DNA of 64,000 nucleotides from Sporomusa termitida (GCF_007641255.1 NZ_CP036259.1:3846501-3910500), one strand, 5' to 3'; shown: positions 42,553-52,160, counted from the first letter of the stretch. The notes: a model not told the origin generated them from the sequence alone. Numbers and translations are program-made.

Positions 42553-43584
42553 TCACTTCCAGAAAAATGGCGGATAATCTTCTATATCACCCCGGATATG
42601 TCTGGCCAATAGTAAAGCTTGTACATAAGGCACAAGTCCCAATGAAATTTTTTCTTCTAAATAAGGATGCGTTATCTCTTCCAGTTTTCTCTTTTGCCAG
42701 GCTGTCAACACCTCTTTGCGGGTATCTTCCGCCATAATCACCGCCCCGTTTTCTTTCACGACAAAACCATCGGCTGAAATCTGTTTACGATTAATGAGCG
42801 TCACTGCCAGCCGGTCAGCAAAGTGTGGTCGCAGCTCTTCCATAATATCTAAAGCTAAACTAGGCCGGCCTGGTCGCTCGCGATGCAAAAATCCCACCTG
42901 CGGGTCAAGACCGACACTTTCTATAGCTGAAGTTACATCATGAGCTAAAAGTGTATACAAAAATGACAATAAGGCATTAATACGATCTGTTGGGGGGCGC
43001 CGGTTACGGTTGAATAAGTAAAATTCCTCTTTTTGACTTAGAATTAACTGGTTGAAATTAGAGAAATAAACCTGTGCCGCCTCGCCCTCTACACCGCGTA
43101 TCACATCGCCGTTACCCGCCTTTTCCAATCTGTCTGCAGTGCCTGCCAGCCAGGTAATCGCTTTGTCCAGCGCCAGGCTGTCGACAGTTTCTTTATGATC
43201 GCGCCGCAAGCGATGCAGCAATGCCCTGCTGTTCATGATCTTTGCGGCAATGAATCGCCGGGCCAGTCGGGCGGACACAGTCGGATCATCCGCCCAGCGG
43301 TATTGCGCCCGCCTAAGGAGTACATTTCCGGAAATACCACCAGTTACGCGCCCCATAAATTTACCATATTCAGTTAGAAAGGACAGGGCCACACCCCGCT
43401 CAGAACATAAATACATAAGCTTCGGACTGGCTCCTGCAAAGCCAAAGCAAATAATACTTTCCAGATTATGTACAGGAACGCGGAATTTTGTCTCATCCTT
43501 CACTCTAATCACTACATTCTCACCGTCACAAGCCAAGTAGGCATCCGGCATAGTCACGTAAAGCGTATTCAAAAGCCGTCTCAT
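42553..43584 (-). CDS. cas1: CRISPR-associated integrase Cas1 (I-C type)
   Basis: A 343-residue integrase. The catalytic residues are readable in GVEGEAAQVYF (Glu), GFLHRERPGRPSLALDIMEELRP (His and the acidic residues). It inserts spacers at the leader end of the array with Cas2, and with Cas4 for PAM and length selection. The ATG overlaps the cas4 stop by 4 bases. The size is normal for the subtype I-C group. Confidence 0.96.
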   Translation of the reverse strand: MRRLLNTLYVTMPDAYLACDGENVVIRVKDETKFRVPVHNLESIICFGFAGASPKLMYLCSERGVALSFLTEYGKFMGRVTGGISGNVLLRRAQYRWADDPTVSARLARRFIAAKIMNSRALLHRLRRDHKETVDSLALDKAITWLAGTADRLEKAGNGDVIRGVEGEAAQVYFSNFNQLILSQKEEFYLFNRNRRPPTDRINALLSFLYTLLAHDVTSAIESVGLDPQVGFLHRERPGRPSLALDIMEELRPHFADRLAVTLINRKQISADGFVVKENGAVIMAEDTRKEVLTAWQKRKLEEITHPYLEEKISLGLVPYVQALLLARHIRGDIEDYPPFFWK

Positions 43585-44276
43585 TGTTCATCCGCCTCCA
43601 AACTGCACATTCGCGCCAAATATGCCGCCACCGGACGATGCCGCAGCATCCAGTACGGCTGGCAATCATCCACCAGCGAGCATTGGGCGCAGCGTTTCCC
43701 TTTTTTTGCTTTAGGTGTTATGCCCTCTCGAACTAATACATGCATCTTCCGGGATAACTCCATCGTGTGCTGCCGTAAAGCCGGAGTAAACTCAACCGCC
43801 TCCCGCCGCTTGGTTTCTCCATAAAAGAGACAACCTGAAGTTATCGTTAATCCCAGCATTTCTTCCAGCGCCACCGCCTGCGCACAAAGCTGTACTGCAT
43901 CACGGCCATCCTTCTTGGGTTTACCCCGCTTATATTCAACAGGCAGCGGACGCCACCAGCCCTCGCGATCTTTTAACTGGCAGGTTTCACCGCTAATTTC
44001 AGGCTTACTATGGTGAAATTCCACTACATCGGCTACCCCGCGCAAGCCGAGACGGTGAGAGACAAGCGGCATACTTCTTACAATCCTCACCGTTTTGCGA
44101 CTTTCATCAAAGAACGGATCATCTGCCCGTTCATGAAAATGCTTGCCCTCTACTGTCCGTACATTTTCTGCCCAGACTTGCTCTACATGAATCAACGCCC
44201 ACTGACGTTCACAAAAAGCCATATGTTGAATGCCGGATAGGAGCAGAAGGTCTTCATCTAAATAGTGCTCTGTCAT
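43581..44276 (-). CDS. cas4: CRISPR-associated exonuclease Cas4
   Basis: A 231-residue RecB-like nuclease. HMAFCERQWALIHVE and the C-terminal RCAQCSLVDDCQP supply the cysteine cluster of the [4Fe-4S] site; GVADVVEFH and LPVEYKRGKPK hold the acidic/Lys nuclease residues (D...E-x-K). It trims prespacers and chooses the PAM. It overlaps cas7 and cas1 by 4 bases on either side, so the adaptation genes are translationally coupled. Confidence 0.93.
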   Translation of the reverse strand: MTEHYLDEDLLLLSGIQHMAFCERQWALIHVEQVWAENVRTVEGKHFHERADDPFFDESRKTVRIVRSMPLVSHRLGLRGVADVVEFHHSKPEISGETCQLKDREGWWRPLPVEYKRGKPKKDGRDAVQLCAQAVALEEMLGLTITSGCLFYGETKRREAVEFTPALRQHTMELSRKMHVLVREGITPKAKKGKRCAQCSLVDDCQPYWMLRHRPVAAYLARMCSLEADEQ

Positions 44277-45193
44277 CGTTCGATCAATGTAACACCTTGC
44301 GGAATTTTTGTTTTATCCACAGAAATTGTATAATCGCCAAAATCCCGCGCTGGCTTATTATCATCTTTTTTCTTTACCGTAATTGCGTCAAATAACTGCT
44401 GTGCCGGCGCATTTCCCATTGCGGAAGAATGTTCAAAGATGATTAACTTTCTTGTACCCATCAGCCCTCGCGCAGCGGATCGGTCATGTTCAAACATCAG
44501 ATCTAGCGCTTCCCATAGAATTTCTAAATCATCTTTTGAAAATCCGGTTTGATTTGCCAATGGTGCAGAAATAAAACCATGAGCGCGATACAGTCCGTAA
44601 GGAATGGTAAATTTACGACCCATTGTGCGATTATCACCGCCCTGTTTTTCTGCTTCGGCCTCCGTAGCAACCGCCATACGGGTAATGCTGTGTTCAAGCG
44701 CGACAACTGGGTCAACTGAACGCGCGAAGGTAAACTGTACCGGTCCCCTTACTTGACCTGCATTAGCCCCTGTTGACAAAACGGCACCAAAAGTCCGTAT
44801 ATCGAAGAAGTTTTGACACAAGAATTGTTTAGCTCGCTCAACTTCTTTACCTTGTCCTTGTCCAGCCTTATTGCGTTTATTTCCATCGGTCACATCTTTG
44901 GGCACCTCCTGGAGATTGATATCCAGACTGATATAGGCTTGCTCAATGACTTTATTCAAAATTGCTTTTTCTTTCACAAATATCCCATGTGGAGGATTGT
45001 CGCTGTTTTTTAGTCCTACATAATTTCTCACTTTTCTTTTTAGACAGACATCAGTGATGAGACCATGACCAGTTTCTGCATCAATTCGTGGTAAATTGCC
45101 TGCATCCGGGTCACCATTTGGATTTCCGTCTTTCACATCAAATAAAATAACAAAATCATAGCGTTTTTGAATCGGATTGCTGATACTCATCAT
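44273..45193 (-). CDS. cas7: Cas7c/Csd2 backbone protein of type I-C Cascade
   Basis: A 306-residue RAMP protein. RYDFVILFDVKDGNPNGDPDAGNLPRIDAETGHGLITDVCLKRKVRNYV is the diagnostic N-terminal block of Csd2. Several copies coat the crRNA spacer. GAGGGGTG lies just before the start. The gap to cas8c is 45 bp; downstream cas4 overlaps by 4 bases. Confidence 0.95.
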   Translation of the reverse strand: MMSISNPIQKRYDFVILFDVKDGNPNGDPDAGNLPRIDAETGHGLITDVCLKRKVRNYVGLKNSDNPPHGIFVKEKAILNKVIEQAYISLDINLQEVPKDVTDGNKRNKAGQGQGKEVERAKQFLCQNFFDIRTFGAVLSTGANAGQVRGPVQFTFARSVDPVVALEHSITRMAVATEAEAEKQGGDNRTMGRKFTIPYGLYRAHGFISAPLANQTGFSKDDLEILWEALDLMFEHDRSAARGLMGTRKLIIFEHSSAMGNAPAQQLFDAITVKKKDDNKPARDFGDYTISVDKTKIPQGVTLIER

Positions 45194-45238
45194 TTAACAC
45201 CCCTCATTTATATTCTTGTTTAATTTACAGAAGCAGCA

Positions 45239-46975
45239 TCATTCTTTTTTAATAAAGAATGCTTGCCGTTGATGATAATAGCCGATAGCAAATCGACCTT
45301 GCTCATGTAAGTCCAAATGTGCCGGAAAATCAGTTATTTTACTAACGATATCCCCCAACATCCTTTCAAAATTCACTACACGCCCCCTATTCTCAAGTTT
45401 AGCAAGATGATGATTTTTAAGCCGAAGTAAATTAGCGAAAACAGTCACTGGGGTTGCGCATGCTGCTCCATAAAATCTTTCACGAATTGTTGCATTAATC
45501 CCGGGATTCGCTTCTTCTTGGATTTTTTCAAGGGTGGCAAACAATCTACCAAGCTGATAACCAATAGAGGGTTGAGATACATCAAGTTCCATAGTAACCT
45601 CCTTATGATTCTTATTGGGATAAAATCGGTGATATCGGTTCAAATAAGCTTTAATTAGCGCGGCCCGAACCGGCTTCACTCTATTTTCCGTATCACTGCC
45701 AATCCGGCGGATAACCGCTTGTAATGACGTGGCAGGATAAGGTGTTCCGTTCAAAATTGCCCTCATAAAATCACCTGCAAGGTTGGGAGGAATATTTTCA
45801 CTTTCGTCTTGTACAGCAATATTTACTAAAGTACGCCAAAGCGAGTAATATTCTGGTTCTCTAGAAAGTTTAATAATTGCAAAATCCTCAAAATGCTGCC
45901 TGATACGTCCGGCAAACTCTGCAATGGTTCCCACATGCCAAAAACGTACCGAAATCCTAGCCGCATTGGGCGATAGCCCGAGAATATAAAAGCGGGAGGT
46001 ACTGTCATCATCCCTATATGCACCGCTATTAACAGATTCAAATAGTGCCTTTATCTTTTCTGTACCTATATCAGGATTGTCTTTTTCCGGTTCTTTAAAA
46101 AAGAAGGAAAAATCTGATTCAAACGAGGATGGTTTTTCTGACCAGAAAATAGTCGAGGCATCACCAATTAAGAGGCGCTGTGAGCTAGATTTAAGCAAAG
46201 TATTTAAACCAGTAACGTAAGTAAATTCAGTTGATTTACTTATTGGTGCATTGTAACCCTGTTCTTTTCCATATGAGTCGTAGCCACTATTTTTTTGAAA
46301 TCCAACTAAACATTTTGTATCTTTATTAATAGGTGTCCTACTGTGTGTTCTTGCTATAACACCAAATTCGCCAGTGATTAAACAAATACCCGTTTGTTCT
46401 TTCTCTTCACTTACTTCTTTGTCTATAATTCTAGTTGTATTATTTCTTACAAATTCTTGAACCTTCGATCTACAAGGCACCGGACACATATCAGATATTA
46501 ACCGAAAGGACATGTTGCATTGCGGAGCCTTTAAACATTCTTTGAGTTGCGGACTCGCAATAGCTCTTTCTAATTCGTTATTGTTATAAAATTCAATAAT
46601 AGCATTTACTCCAACATCTGTTAAAAGACCGCTATCAAGTCTGCTCAACGCTGCCAACCATGTTTGATGCTGTTTGGAGGACTTTGGATCTCCAATAGGT
46701 TGCCCCAGCAAATATCCAATATGATCCCACAATAAAAAAGTAGTTTCATAACTTTTATTGCCTGATCTTCCGACTGATCTTGGCAGTAAAAATGATTTGC
46801 CAACTAATCTCTTGCCAATCCTTTCTCTTGTATCTTCAATATTTAGAAAATTCCCCTTAGCATCTATCACTATTAAAAACTGTAGCTCTTTTTTTTCAAA
46901 GCCTTCCGGCGCAATATCGCTCTCCGGGTCAGCCGCTTTTCGATCATAATACTCTTTTAACGCCTGCAGTATCAT
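45239..46975 (-). CDS. cas8c: Cas8c/Csd1 large subunit of type I-C Cascade
   Basis: A 578-residue subtype-specific protein. The N-terminus (MILQALKEYYDRKAADPESDIAPEGFEKKELQFLIVID) and LGLSPNAARISVRFW are Csd1 marks. It recognises the PAM and stabilises the R-loop; its mRNA in I-C systems also provides the small subunit Cas11c from an internal start. The gene overlaps cas5 by 4 bases. Base composition is more AT-rich than in the flanking housekeeping genes. Confidence 0.94.
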   Translation of the reverse strand: MILQALKEYYDRKAADPESDIAPEGFEKKELQFLIVIDAKGNFLNIEDTRERIGKRLVGKSFLLPRSVGRSGNKSYETTFLLWDHIGYLLGQPIGDPKSSKQHQTWLAALSRLDSGLLTDVGVNAIIEFYNNNELERAIASPQLKECLKAPQCNMSFRLISDMCPVPCRSKVQEFVRNNTTRIIDKEVSEEKEQTGICLITGEFGVIARTHSRTPINKDTKCLVGFQKNSGYDSYGKEQGYNAPISKSTEFTYVTGLNTLLKSSSQRLLIGDASTIFWSEKPSSFESDFSFFFKEPEKDNPDIGTEKIKALFESVNSGAYRDDDSTSRFYILGLSPNAARISVRFWHVGTIAEFAGRIRQHFEDFAIIKLSREPEYYSLWRTLVNIAVQDESENIPPNLAGDFMRAILNGTPYPATSLQAVIRRIGSDTENRVKPVRAALIKAYLNRYHRFYPNKNHKEVTMELDVSQPSIGYQLGRLFATLEKIQEEANPGINATIRERFYGAACATPVTVFANLLRLKNHHLAKLENRGRVVNFERMLGDIVSKITDFPAHLDLHEQGRFAIGYYHQRQAFFIKKE

Positions 46976-47706
46976 CCCCTTACCTCCACTTCCCGGCGGT
47001 CGGTGTTGATGCCTCCATCCTTTATTTCTGCCCGGAAAAATAGCGGCGGCGGACTCTTTATATTCCGCTCAAAGTCCATGTCATATAACATATAACCTAG
47101 GTCGCGTGTTTCATTGATTAACTTAGCCGGTTCTAGGTCTTCATCAACTAAGCGGAAATCACAAGCAAACTCTCTGCAACCTAAATAGGGACGATGAAAG
47201 CATTGCCCTTTTTTTGCACGCCGCTCAAACATAGCGGCATATTTAGCTTCTATCTCATCCAGCCTCACTATTTCCGCGTTTTCCTGGTCATCTGCCCAAA
47301 CCTCAGAAAGGAGCAAATTATTTGCTTTTCGTTTTTCTGGTGGGGTAAATTCAAAATAACCGTGAATTCGATACCTGACATCCCGCAAAAACAATCCGGC
47401 CCGCTGCTGCCGTTTTTCCTCGATAAATATTCCCAGGGGTTCGCTTGACTCGCCTGCCATCTGTCTGGCAGTAGGATTAGTGACGATTCCGCCCACCTCA
47501 TTTCGGCGGACAGATATCCAGCGTATCGGATTCAGCACTTCAATTCGCGTCACATTCCATTTGATGGCCGGTTTCCAGAGAATTGCTTCAAAAATCGCTC
47601 TCGCCGCTGACGGTGTCATAACGTCATAGCTTACACGTTCCACTTTCATTTCCGGTCGGGTAAAGCAAGCATAGTCGCCCCATACTTCCAAACACCAGTT
47701 ATGCAT
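46972..47706 (-). CDS. cas5: Cas5c (Csd5) crRNA-processing endonuclease
   Basis: A 244-residue RAMP protein. LEVWGDYACFTRPEMKVERVSYDVMTPSAARAIFEAILWKP is the I-C Cas5d N-terminus. In subtype I-C this protein replaces Cas6, cutting the repeat in precursor crRNA. It sits between cas3 and cas8c. The start at 47706 follows GGAGAG. Confidence 0.94.
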   Translation of the reverse strand: MHNWCLEVWGDYACFTRPEMKVERVSYDVMTPSAARAIFEAILWKPAIKWNVTRIEVLNPIRWISVRRNEVGGIVTNPTARQMAGESSEPLGIFIEEKRQQRAGLFLRDVRYRIHGYFEFTPPEKRKANNLLLSEVWADDQENAEIVRLDEIEAKYAAMFERRAKKGQCFHRPYLGCREFACDFRLVDEDLEPAKLINETRDLGYMLYDMDFERNIKSPPPLFFRAEIKDGGINTDRREVEVRG

Positions 47707-47721
47707 CCATTACTCTCCTCT

Positions 47722-49956
47722 CTATACAATCAATATTTCCGCTTCATAAGCATCATCGCCAAGCACTAACCCCACTGCCTGTGAGTAATCCATTTCCGAC
47801 GTAAGAGCAAATATTCCTGGTTGTATTTCTGATATTACCCCGCGTCTCAGCATGTCATTAAAAGTCTCCTTGCTGATGTTAACTGTATATCGCTGCAGTT
47901 TTCTCAATAAAGTTCGATCTGGCCCTTGGAACCGCAATAAATCAATCCATGTATTTCCTTCGTCATAACGTACCAAGATTGTCTTTTGTCGAGAATCATC
48001 AATCAGTTTGAACCGCTCAGCCGCTGTACGAAAATATACACCACAATCCTGTGGGCTAGGAGTAAGCAGCTTAACAATTTCCTTAACATCCAGCGAATTG
48101 GCTTTCCAGTATAATTCCGAAAAATATTGTTCAAATAGACTGTGATGCAACGGATCTTGACATGTTGTTGCAAGAATACTGCGTGTTGTATCTGCTGCCT
48201 TTCGCAAAATTCCTAACGGTGGTTTTTTCGGAGCATTAAAAACAATCACCTTACCTAAATCAGACAGATTCCCTTCCCGATTACACCGCCCGGCTGCCTG
48301 CGCAATAGAATCCAGCCCAGCAAGCGCCCGGTAGACAACAGGAAAATCCATATCTACTCCCGCTTCAACAAGCTGAGTACTAATAACACGAACAGACTCC
48401 CCGTTTTTCAGTTTTTGTTTGACAGCCTCAATCACCTCACTTCGATGCTGCCCGCACATCAAGGCAGACAAATGAATTGTGCCTTTTGGCATTAAACGAT
48501 GTAATTCACGGCAGCTTTTACGGTCGGATACCACACACAAAACTTGCTCATACTGCACCAATTCCTGTGCAATTTCCTCCCAACTTGTTACCGAATGAAT
48601 GTCTTTAGGGAGATTAACCTGAGTCCGCTTTAGCGAGGCATATAGATCAGTGACGCCATTACCCATTATTTCTTTCACATTTTTTAGTCCAGGAAAATTC
48701 TTTCCATCAACTAAGCGTTCTTTAAATGCCGGTTGAGTGGCAGTGGAAATAACGAAACTAACACGATAATGGTCAACAAGCAATTGCATGGCTTCAAGAA
48801 TAGGCAGTAAGTAATCAACCGGAACCAGTTGTGCCTCGTCCAAAACGATTACAGAGTTCACTATATTATGCAGTTTACGACAGCGACTGGATTTTGCCGC
48901 AAACAATGATTCAAAGAACTGAACGGAAGTAGTGACAATCACCGGGGCATCCCAATTTTCAGAAGCCAGTCGCGATTTTGGAGTAGAATCCTCCTCTCCC
49001 AGACTGGAGTGATGCTCAACAATCTGCTCTTTCCCAAGCGCGGCCTTGAATACATCAGCATTTTGCTCAATTATACTTGTATAAGGAATCACATAAATAA
49101 CTCTATCTAAATCATGTTTCTTGGCATGTTCAAGACAAAAAGCCAAACTCGACAAAGTTTTTCCACCACCAGTGGGAACAGAAAGAGAAAAAACACCCCG
49201 GGACTCTCGCGCCATCTGCACACATTTATTCCGAACCTGTCGACGAATTTGATTAACATGAGTATTCCTCGATTTGCTTTCCAATTGCCGAATATACCAG
49301 TCAAACCGTTCCAACAACTCTGTTATATTGCAATAGCTCCCTCTTGTATCCGCTCTTTCTTTGTCCATATATGCCTCTGTATCCAAAAAATCCGCATCGA
49401 CGAGGCATGAATATAACATTCTTATCCATAGAGAAAAATCTAATCCTTCGCTGCTAAATCGCCATGGTGGGTTAGCAAATTTTATAGGCTGTAATTCATT
49501 TATAATAAAATCCGCAATATCATGTATATCCTTTATTTGGCTTGCCTGAAATTGCAACGAAGATGTTCCCGCTCCCTCCGCATTCGACCAATCCGGCAAA
49601 CCTGCATGATGCCCAGCAATACCATAAGCTAAAAAGCGTCCAATAGCCTTGCCAAACAAATCTTCAACCAGCTTTGCGCCATAAATTGCGTGAGGAATCT
49701 TGCCAACCTTCCCCTCCAAGTGGGCTTCATCATCATATCCGCTTTTGTGTCTTATATATTTCTGCCAATCTAGTCTTCCTTTGCCTGCATCATGCGCTAA
49801 CCCCAAGGTTTTTCCCCATTTTCCAGATTGAAATTTATCTGCAAACTGCTCGGTTAAACTCGCTGTACCTCTTAAATGGTCTAACAGTAAATGAGGAAAA
49901 CCCCATTTTTCCTCATCATCTTTTCGAACATGAGCAATCCATTCGTTATTATCCAT
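47722..49956 (-). CDS. cas3: Cas3 helicase-nuclease
   Basis: A 744-residue protein. The HD nuclease domain is at the N-terminus (LLLDHLRGT, LAHDAGKGRLDW, AGHHAGLPDW). A superfamily 2 helicase follows, with Walker A PTGGGKT and DEAQ. The C-terminal helicase motif VISTQLVEAGVDMDFP and QAAGRCNREG is present. It is recruited by Cascade to degrade the displaced strand. All catalytic motifs look intact. It is first in the cas operon (cas3-5-8c-7-4-1-2). The region upstream holds a truncated exonuclease. Confidence 0.95.
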   Translation of the reverse strand: MDNNEWIAHVRKDDEEKWGFPHLLLDHLRGTASLTEQFADKFQSGKWGKTLGLAHDAGKGRLDWQKYIRHKSGYDDEAHLEGKVGKIPHAIYGAKLVEDLFGKAIGRFLAYGIAGHHAGLPDWSNAEGAGTSSLQFQASQIKDIHDIADFIINELQPIKFANPPWRFSSEGLDFSLWIRMLYSCLVDADFLDTEAYMDKERADTRGSYCNITELLERFDWYIRQLESKSRNTHVNQIRRQVRNKCVQMARESRGVFSLSVPTGGGKTLSSLAFCLEHAKKHDLDRVIYVIPYTSIIEQNADVFKAALGKEQIVEHHSSLGEEDSTPKSRLASENWDAPVIVTTSVQFFESLFAAKSSRCRKLHNIVNSVIVLDEAQLVPVDYLLPILEAMQLLVDHYRVSFVISTATQPAFKERLVDGKNFPGLKNVKEIMGNGVTDLYASLKRTQVNLPKDIHSVTSWEEIAQELVQYEQVLCVVSDRKSCRELHRLMPKGTIHLSALMCGQHRSEVIEAVKQKLKNGESVRVISTQLVEAGVDMDFPVVYRALAGLDSIAQAAGRCNREGNLSDLGKVIVFNAPKKPPLGILRKAADTTRSILATTCQDPLHHSLFEQYFSELYWKANSLDVKEIVKLLTPSPQDCGVYFRTAAERFKLIDDSRQKTILVRYDEGNTWIDLLRFQGPDRTLLRKLQRYTVNISKETFNDMLRRGVISEIQPGIFALTSEMDYSQAVGLVLGDDAYEAEILIV

Positions 49957-50048
49957 TTTGCTTCTTCCTTATCATAAAGTTTAACCACCGCCTGGCCTGT
50001 CTGTTCGCCCTAATTGGCCTACACCGAATTTGCCCGCACGCGCTGCAG

Positions 50049-50432
50049 CTAGTCGGCCACAGAGTGCCAGGCGCTTCGCGCAACTGCCAGCGTATCAATA
50101 ACATAAAACTCAGGCATAAACAGACCATAGTGAGTCAGTGTTGCCAACAGTACACCTATATCAAAATCAGCATTATGGGCAGCGATAATCTGCCGTTCAA
50201 AAAACGGTCTGGCCTCCGGCCAAACCTCACCAAATGTCGGTTGGCTTTTCACCATTGAATAGGTAATACCATGTAAGTAAGAAAAAGTAAATACTTTGGT
50301 GGGTGGCCTGATCAACCAGGCTTTTTCCAGCACAATCCGTCCATTCTCCACTACAGCTAAGCCCAGCTGGCAAGCACTGTGGCTTTGAAAATTGGCTGTC
50401 TCAAAATCAAACGCGGTAAAATACGCCTGCAT
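50049..50432 (-). pseudogene. C-terminally truncated DEDDh exonuclease
   Basis: The 127 codons include Exo I (FDFETANFQS) and Exo II (HNADFDI) of a DnaQ-type exonuclease, close in layout to the intact gene at 39129. The reading ends with SVAD-stop before the Exo III HNALHDA block that holds the third catalytic acid. Without it the enzyme should be inactive. AGGAGAGG precedes the ATG. It lies 92 bp upstream of cas3 on the same strand. Confidence 0.75.
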
Positions 50433-50631
50433 GGCATCCTCTCCTGCTGGAAATTTACTGTATATTTTCTCTCAAAGCAGGTTTCTTTCCTGTAAAATTA
50501 TGACTAAAAAACATTATTTTTGTAAAATTAGCCGCTCTTCTGCTTTTCTCAGTTATAGTAATCATAAAATCAAGTATTTTTCAAAAATGCTTGCCTAATT
50601 AATTAAGCATTAAAAACCCAAAATATAATAA

Positions 50632-50739
50632 TTGTATCAATACAAAATAACAAAAGTCCTTTATATATTAAATTTCTTTTCTCATATTGCTATAATTGCA
50701 AAAACTAAATACCGATACCATAAAATTGTATCGGTACAA
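50632..50739. promoter_or_regulatory. MocR/PdxR-type operators, right side
   Basis: TTGTATCAATACAA (50632-50645) and TTGTATCGGTACAA (50726-50739) lie upstream of the pdxS remnant. The second sits in the same context as on the left side (TATAAT, TACCG, then AATAAAATTGTATCGGTACAAT). The two control regions are about 60 bp of similar sequence 10 kb apart. Confidence 0.65.
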
Positions 50740-50778
50740 TAATTAAAATATTTTTAAACACCTAGGAGAAAATCAATC

Positions 50779-50946
50779 ATGCAAAACCGCTACGAACTCA
50801 ACAAAAACCTGGCCCAAATGTTAAAAGGTGGCGTCATTATGGACGTCACCTATGCTGAGCAGGCCAAAATCGCCGAAGCCGCTGCTGATAAAATTGTTGC
50901 CGTAGAACAAAATAATATGCCAGCAATAGCGTTCATCCGGAATTAA
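50779..50946 (+). pseudogene. pdxS: pdxS remnant (pyridoxal 5'-phosphate synthase)
   Basis: [19 protein letters not shown] followed by IMDVT and EQAKIAEAA is the N-terminus of PdxS, a 290-residue PLP synthase subunit. After about 35 residues the similarity is lost and the frame stops at 50944. AGGAGAAA precedes the ATG. The rest of pdxS and pdxT are missing. Confidence 0.85.
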
Positions 50947-50968
50947 CTGCCAACCTGGCTTTTCATAA

Positions 50969-51211
50969 CTATTTTGGCGAAAAGGTACTGCGCACCAAGT
51001 CATCCCCTTCATAGATGTCATACAGCGGATGCTCATTATTGGGTGCCTGGGCGTAGGCAGCAGCAGGCGTCGATTCAGCCAGGCTAAAGCTTTCCACAGC
51101 AGTGGCAGGCTCAGAAGCGTAGATGACTGCCGCGACAGGCGCAGCCATAATAAGTAATGTGGTAGCAAAACTTAAAGTATTAGATAATAGCCGTTTGAAC
51201 ATTTTTTCCAT
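50969..51211 (-). CDS. Small exported protein, 80 aa, unknown
   Basis: The protein starts with a signal peptide (FKRLLSNTLSFATTLLIMAAPVAAVIYA) and has a short acidic mature part (YDIYEGDDLVRSTFSPK). AGGAGAGA precedes the ATG. It is not a family I recognise. It lies between the pdxS remnant and a secreted repeat protein. A single-gene unit seems likely. Confidence 0.5.
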   Translation of the reverse strand: MEKMFKRLLSNTLSFATTLLIMAAPVAAVIYASEPATAVESFSLAESTPAAAYAQAPNNEHPLYDIYEGDDLVRSTFSPK

Positions 51212-51311
51212 ATTTGCTCTCTCCTAACAATTATTTTCCGGTATCTCATGTTTATATTCTAACCTAGTAATTTTAGTATTTCTTTTGAAAAACACCGGCC
51301 TGAGAAAAAAT

Positions 51312-51342
51312 TAAGAAGCATCTGCACGGCAGATGCTTCTTA
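51312..51342 (-). terminator. Terminator of the secreted repeat protein gene
   Basis: AAGAAGCATCTGC pairs perfectly with GCAGATGCTTCTT around ACG. On the minus strand it is followed by AATTTTTTCTC. Confidence 0.88.
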
Positions 51343-51389
51343 GCTTGTTTACGGAACTCTGCGCAGGCCATGGCCTGTTCGCTTACTGA

Positions 51390-52160
51390 TCAGGAATCAG
51401 CCTGCTGTTCAGATTTAGGCAGGGGACCATGCTCCCTGTGCATCAGGCCTTCAGCATTGATCATCTTGGTCACGCGTTCTTCCATATTGGCTTTCATCCC
51501 GTCGGCCTGCTCGGCAGTAAGCCGGCCGGCTTGCACGCCGGCGTCCAGGCGTTCCGTCATTTGGGCTAACAGGAACTCTTTAAGTTCCTGCTCAGAAACG
51601 CCATGCTTCCCGGCAACCGCAACCAGAGTTTTTTCTGTCTTCAGTTCATTGCGCAGCGTGTCGGCATCAATATTCAGAAACGCTAACATCTTGTCATTGG
51701 CAAAGGGAGCATGCCCTGCCCTTGGACCGTGGTGCAGAGGCCCTGTACCGTTCATCATCTTAGCTACAAGCTCAGGCATGCCGCTTTTCATTGTGGCTGC
51801 CTGGTCAGCAGTTAAACGGCCTGACTTCTCTTCCGTTTCCAGGCGCTGGGTTATTTGGTTTTCCAGGAATGTTTGCAACTCTTGTTCAGAAACACCCTGT
51901 TCCTGGGCAACAGCCGCTAACGTTTTACCTGCCTTCATTTCTTCTTTAAACGTTTTATCGTCGATCTTCAGCAATGCCAGCAATTTATTGTAATCTTCTT
52001 TAAAGGCTTTTCCCTTACCCTCTCTCTTATCAAACGCAGCCTGCTTGGTACCATTACCGGCATCAGCCGGCACCGGCCCAACAGCAGCCATAGCCAGCCC
52101 ATTGGCAGTAATCATCGCCGCAACCCCTACGGCCAGCAACCATTTACTATTTTTATTCAT
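51390..52160 (-). CDS. Secreted protein with two 85-residue repeats
   Basis: A 256-residue exported protein. The signal peptide (KNSKWLLAVGVAAMITANGLAMA) is followed by two related units, each beginning LLALLKIDDKTFKEEMKAGKTLAAVA or MLAFLNIDADTLRNELKTEKTLVAVA and continuing with GVSEQEL, QITQRLE/QMTERLD and GRLTADQA/GRLTAEQA. The second unit ends in a His-rich linker (HHGPRAGHAP between the repeats). I know similar repeats only as a domain of unknown function in Firmicute exported proteins. The start at 52160 is preferred on RBS grounds. Cell-envelope location is likely. Confidence 0.72.
   Translation of the reverse strand: MNKNSKWLLAVGVAAMITANGLAMAAVGPVPADAGNGTKQAAFDKREGKGKAFKEDYNKLLALLKIDDKTFKEEMKAGKTLAAVAQEQGVSEQELQTFLENQITQRLETEEKSGRLTADQAATMKSGMPELVAKMMNGTGPLHHGPRAGHAPFANDKMLAFLNIDADTLRNELKTEKTLVAVAGKHGVSEQELKEFLLAQMTERLDAGVQAGRLTAEQADGMKANMEERVTKMINAEGLMHREHGPLPKSEQQADS

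Noticed and set aside
50821-51168. A 115-codon minus-strand frame
   Set aside because: It overlaps the small exported protein in a different frame and the pdxS remnant; the exported protein has the RBS and signal peptide.
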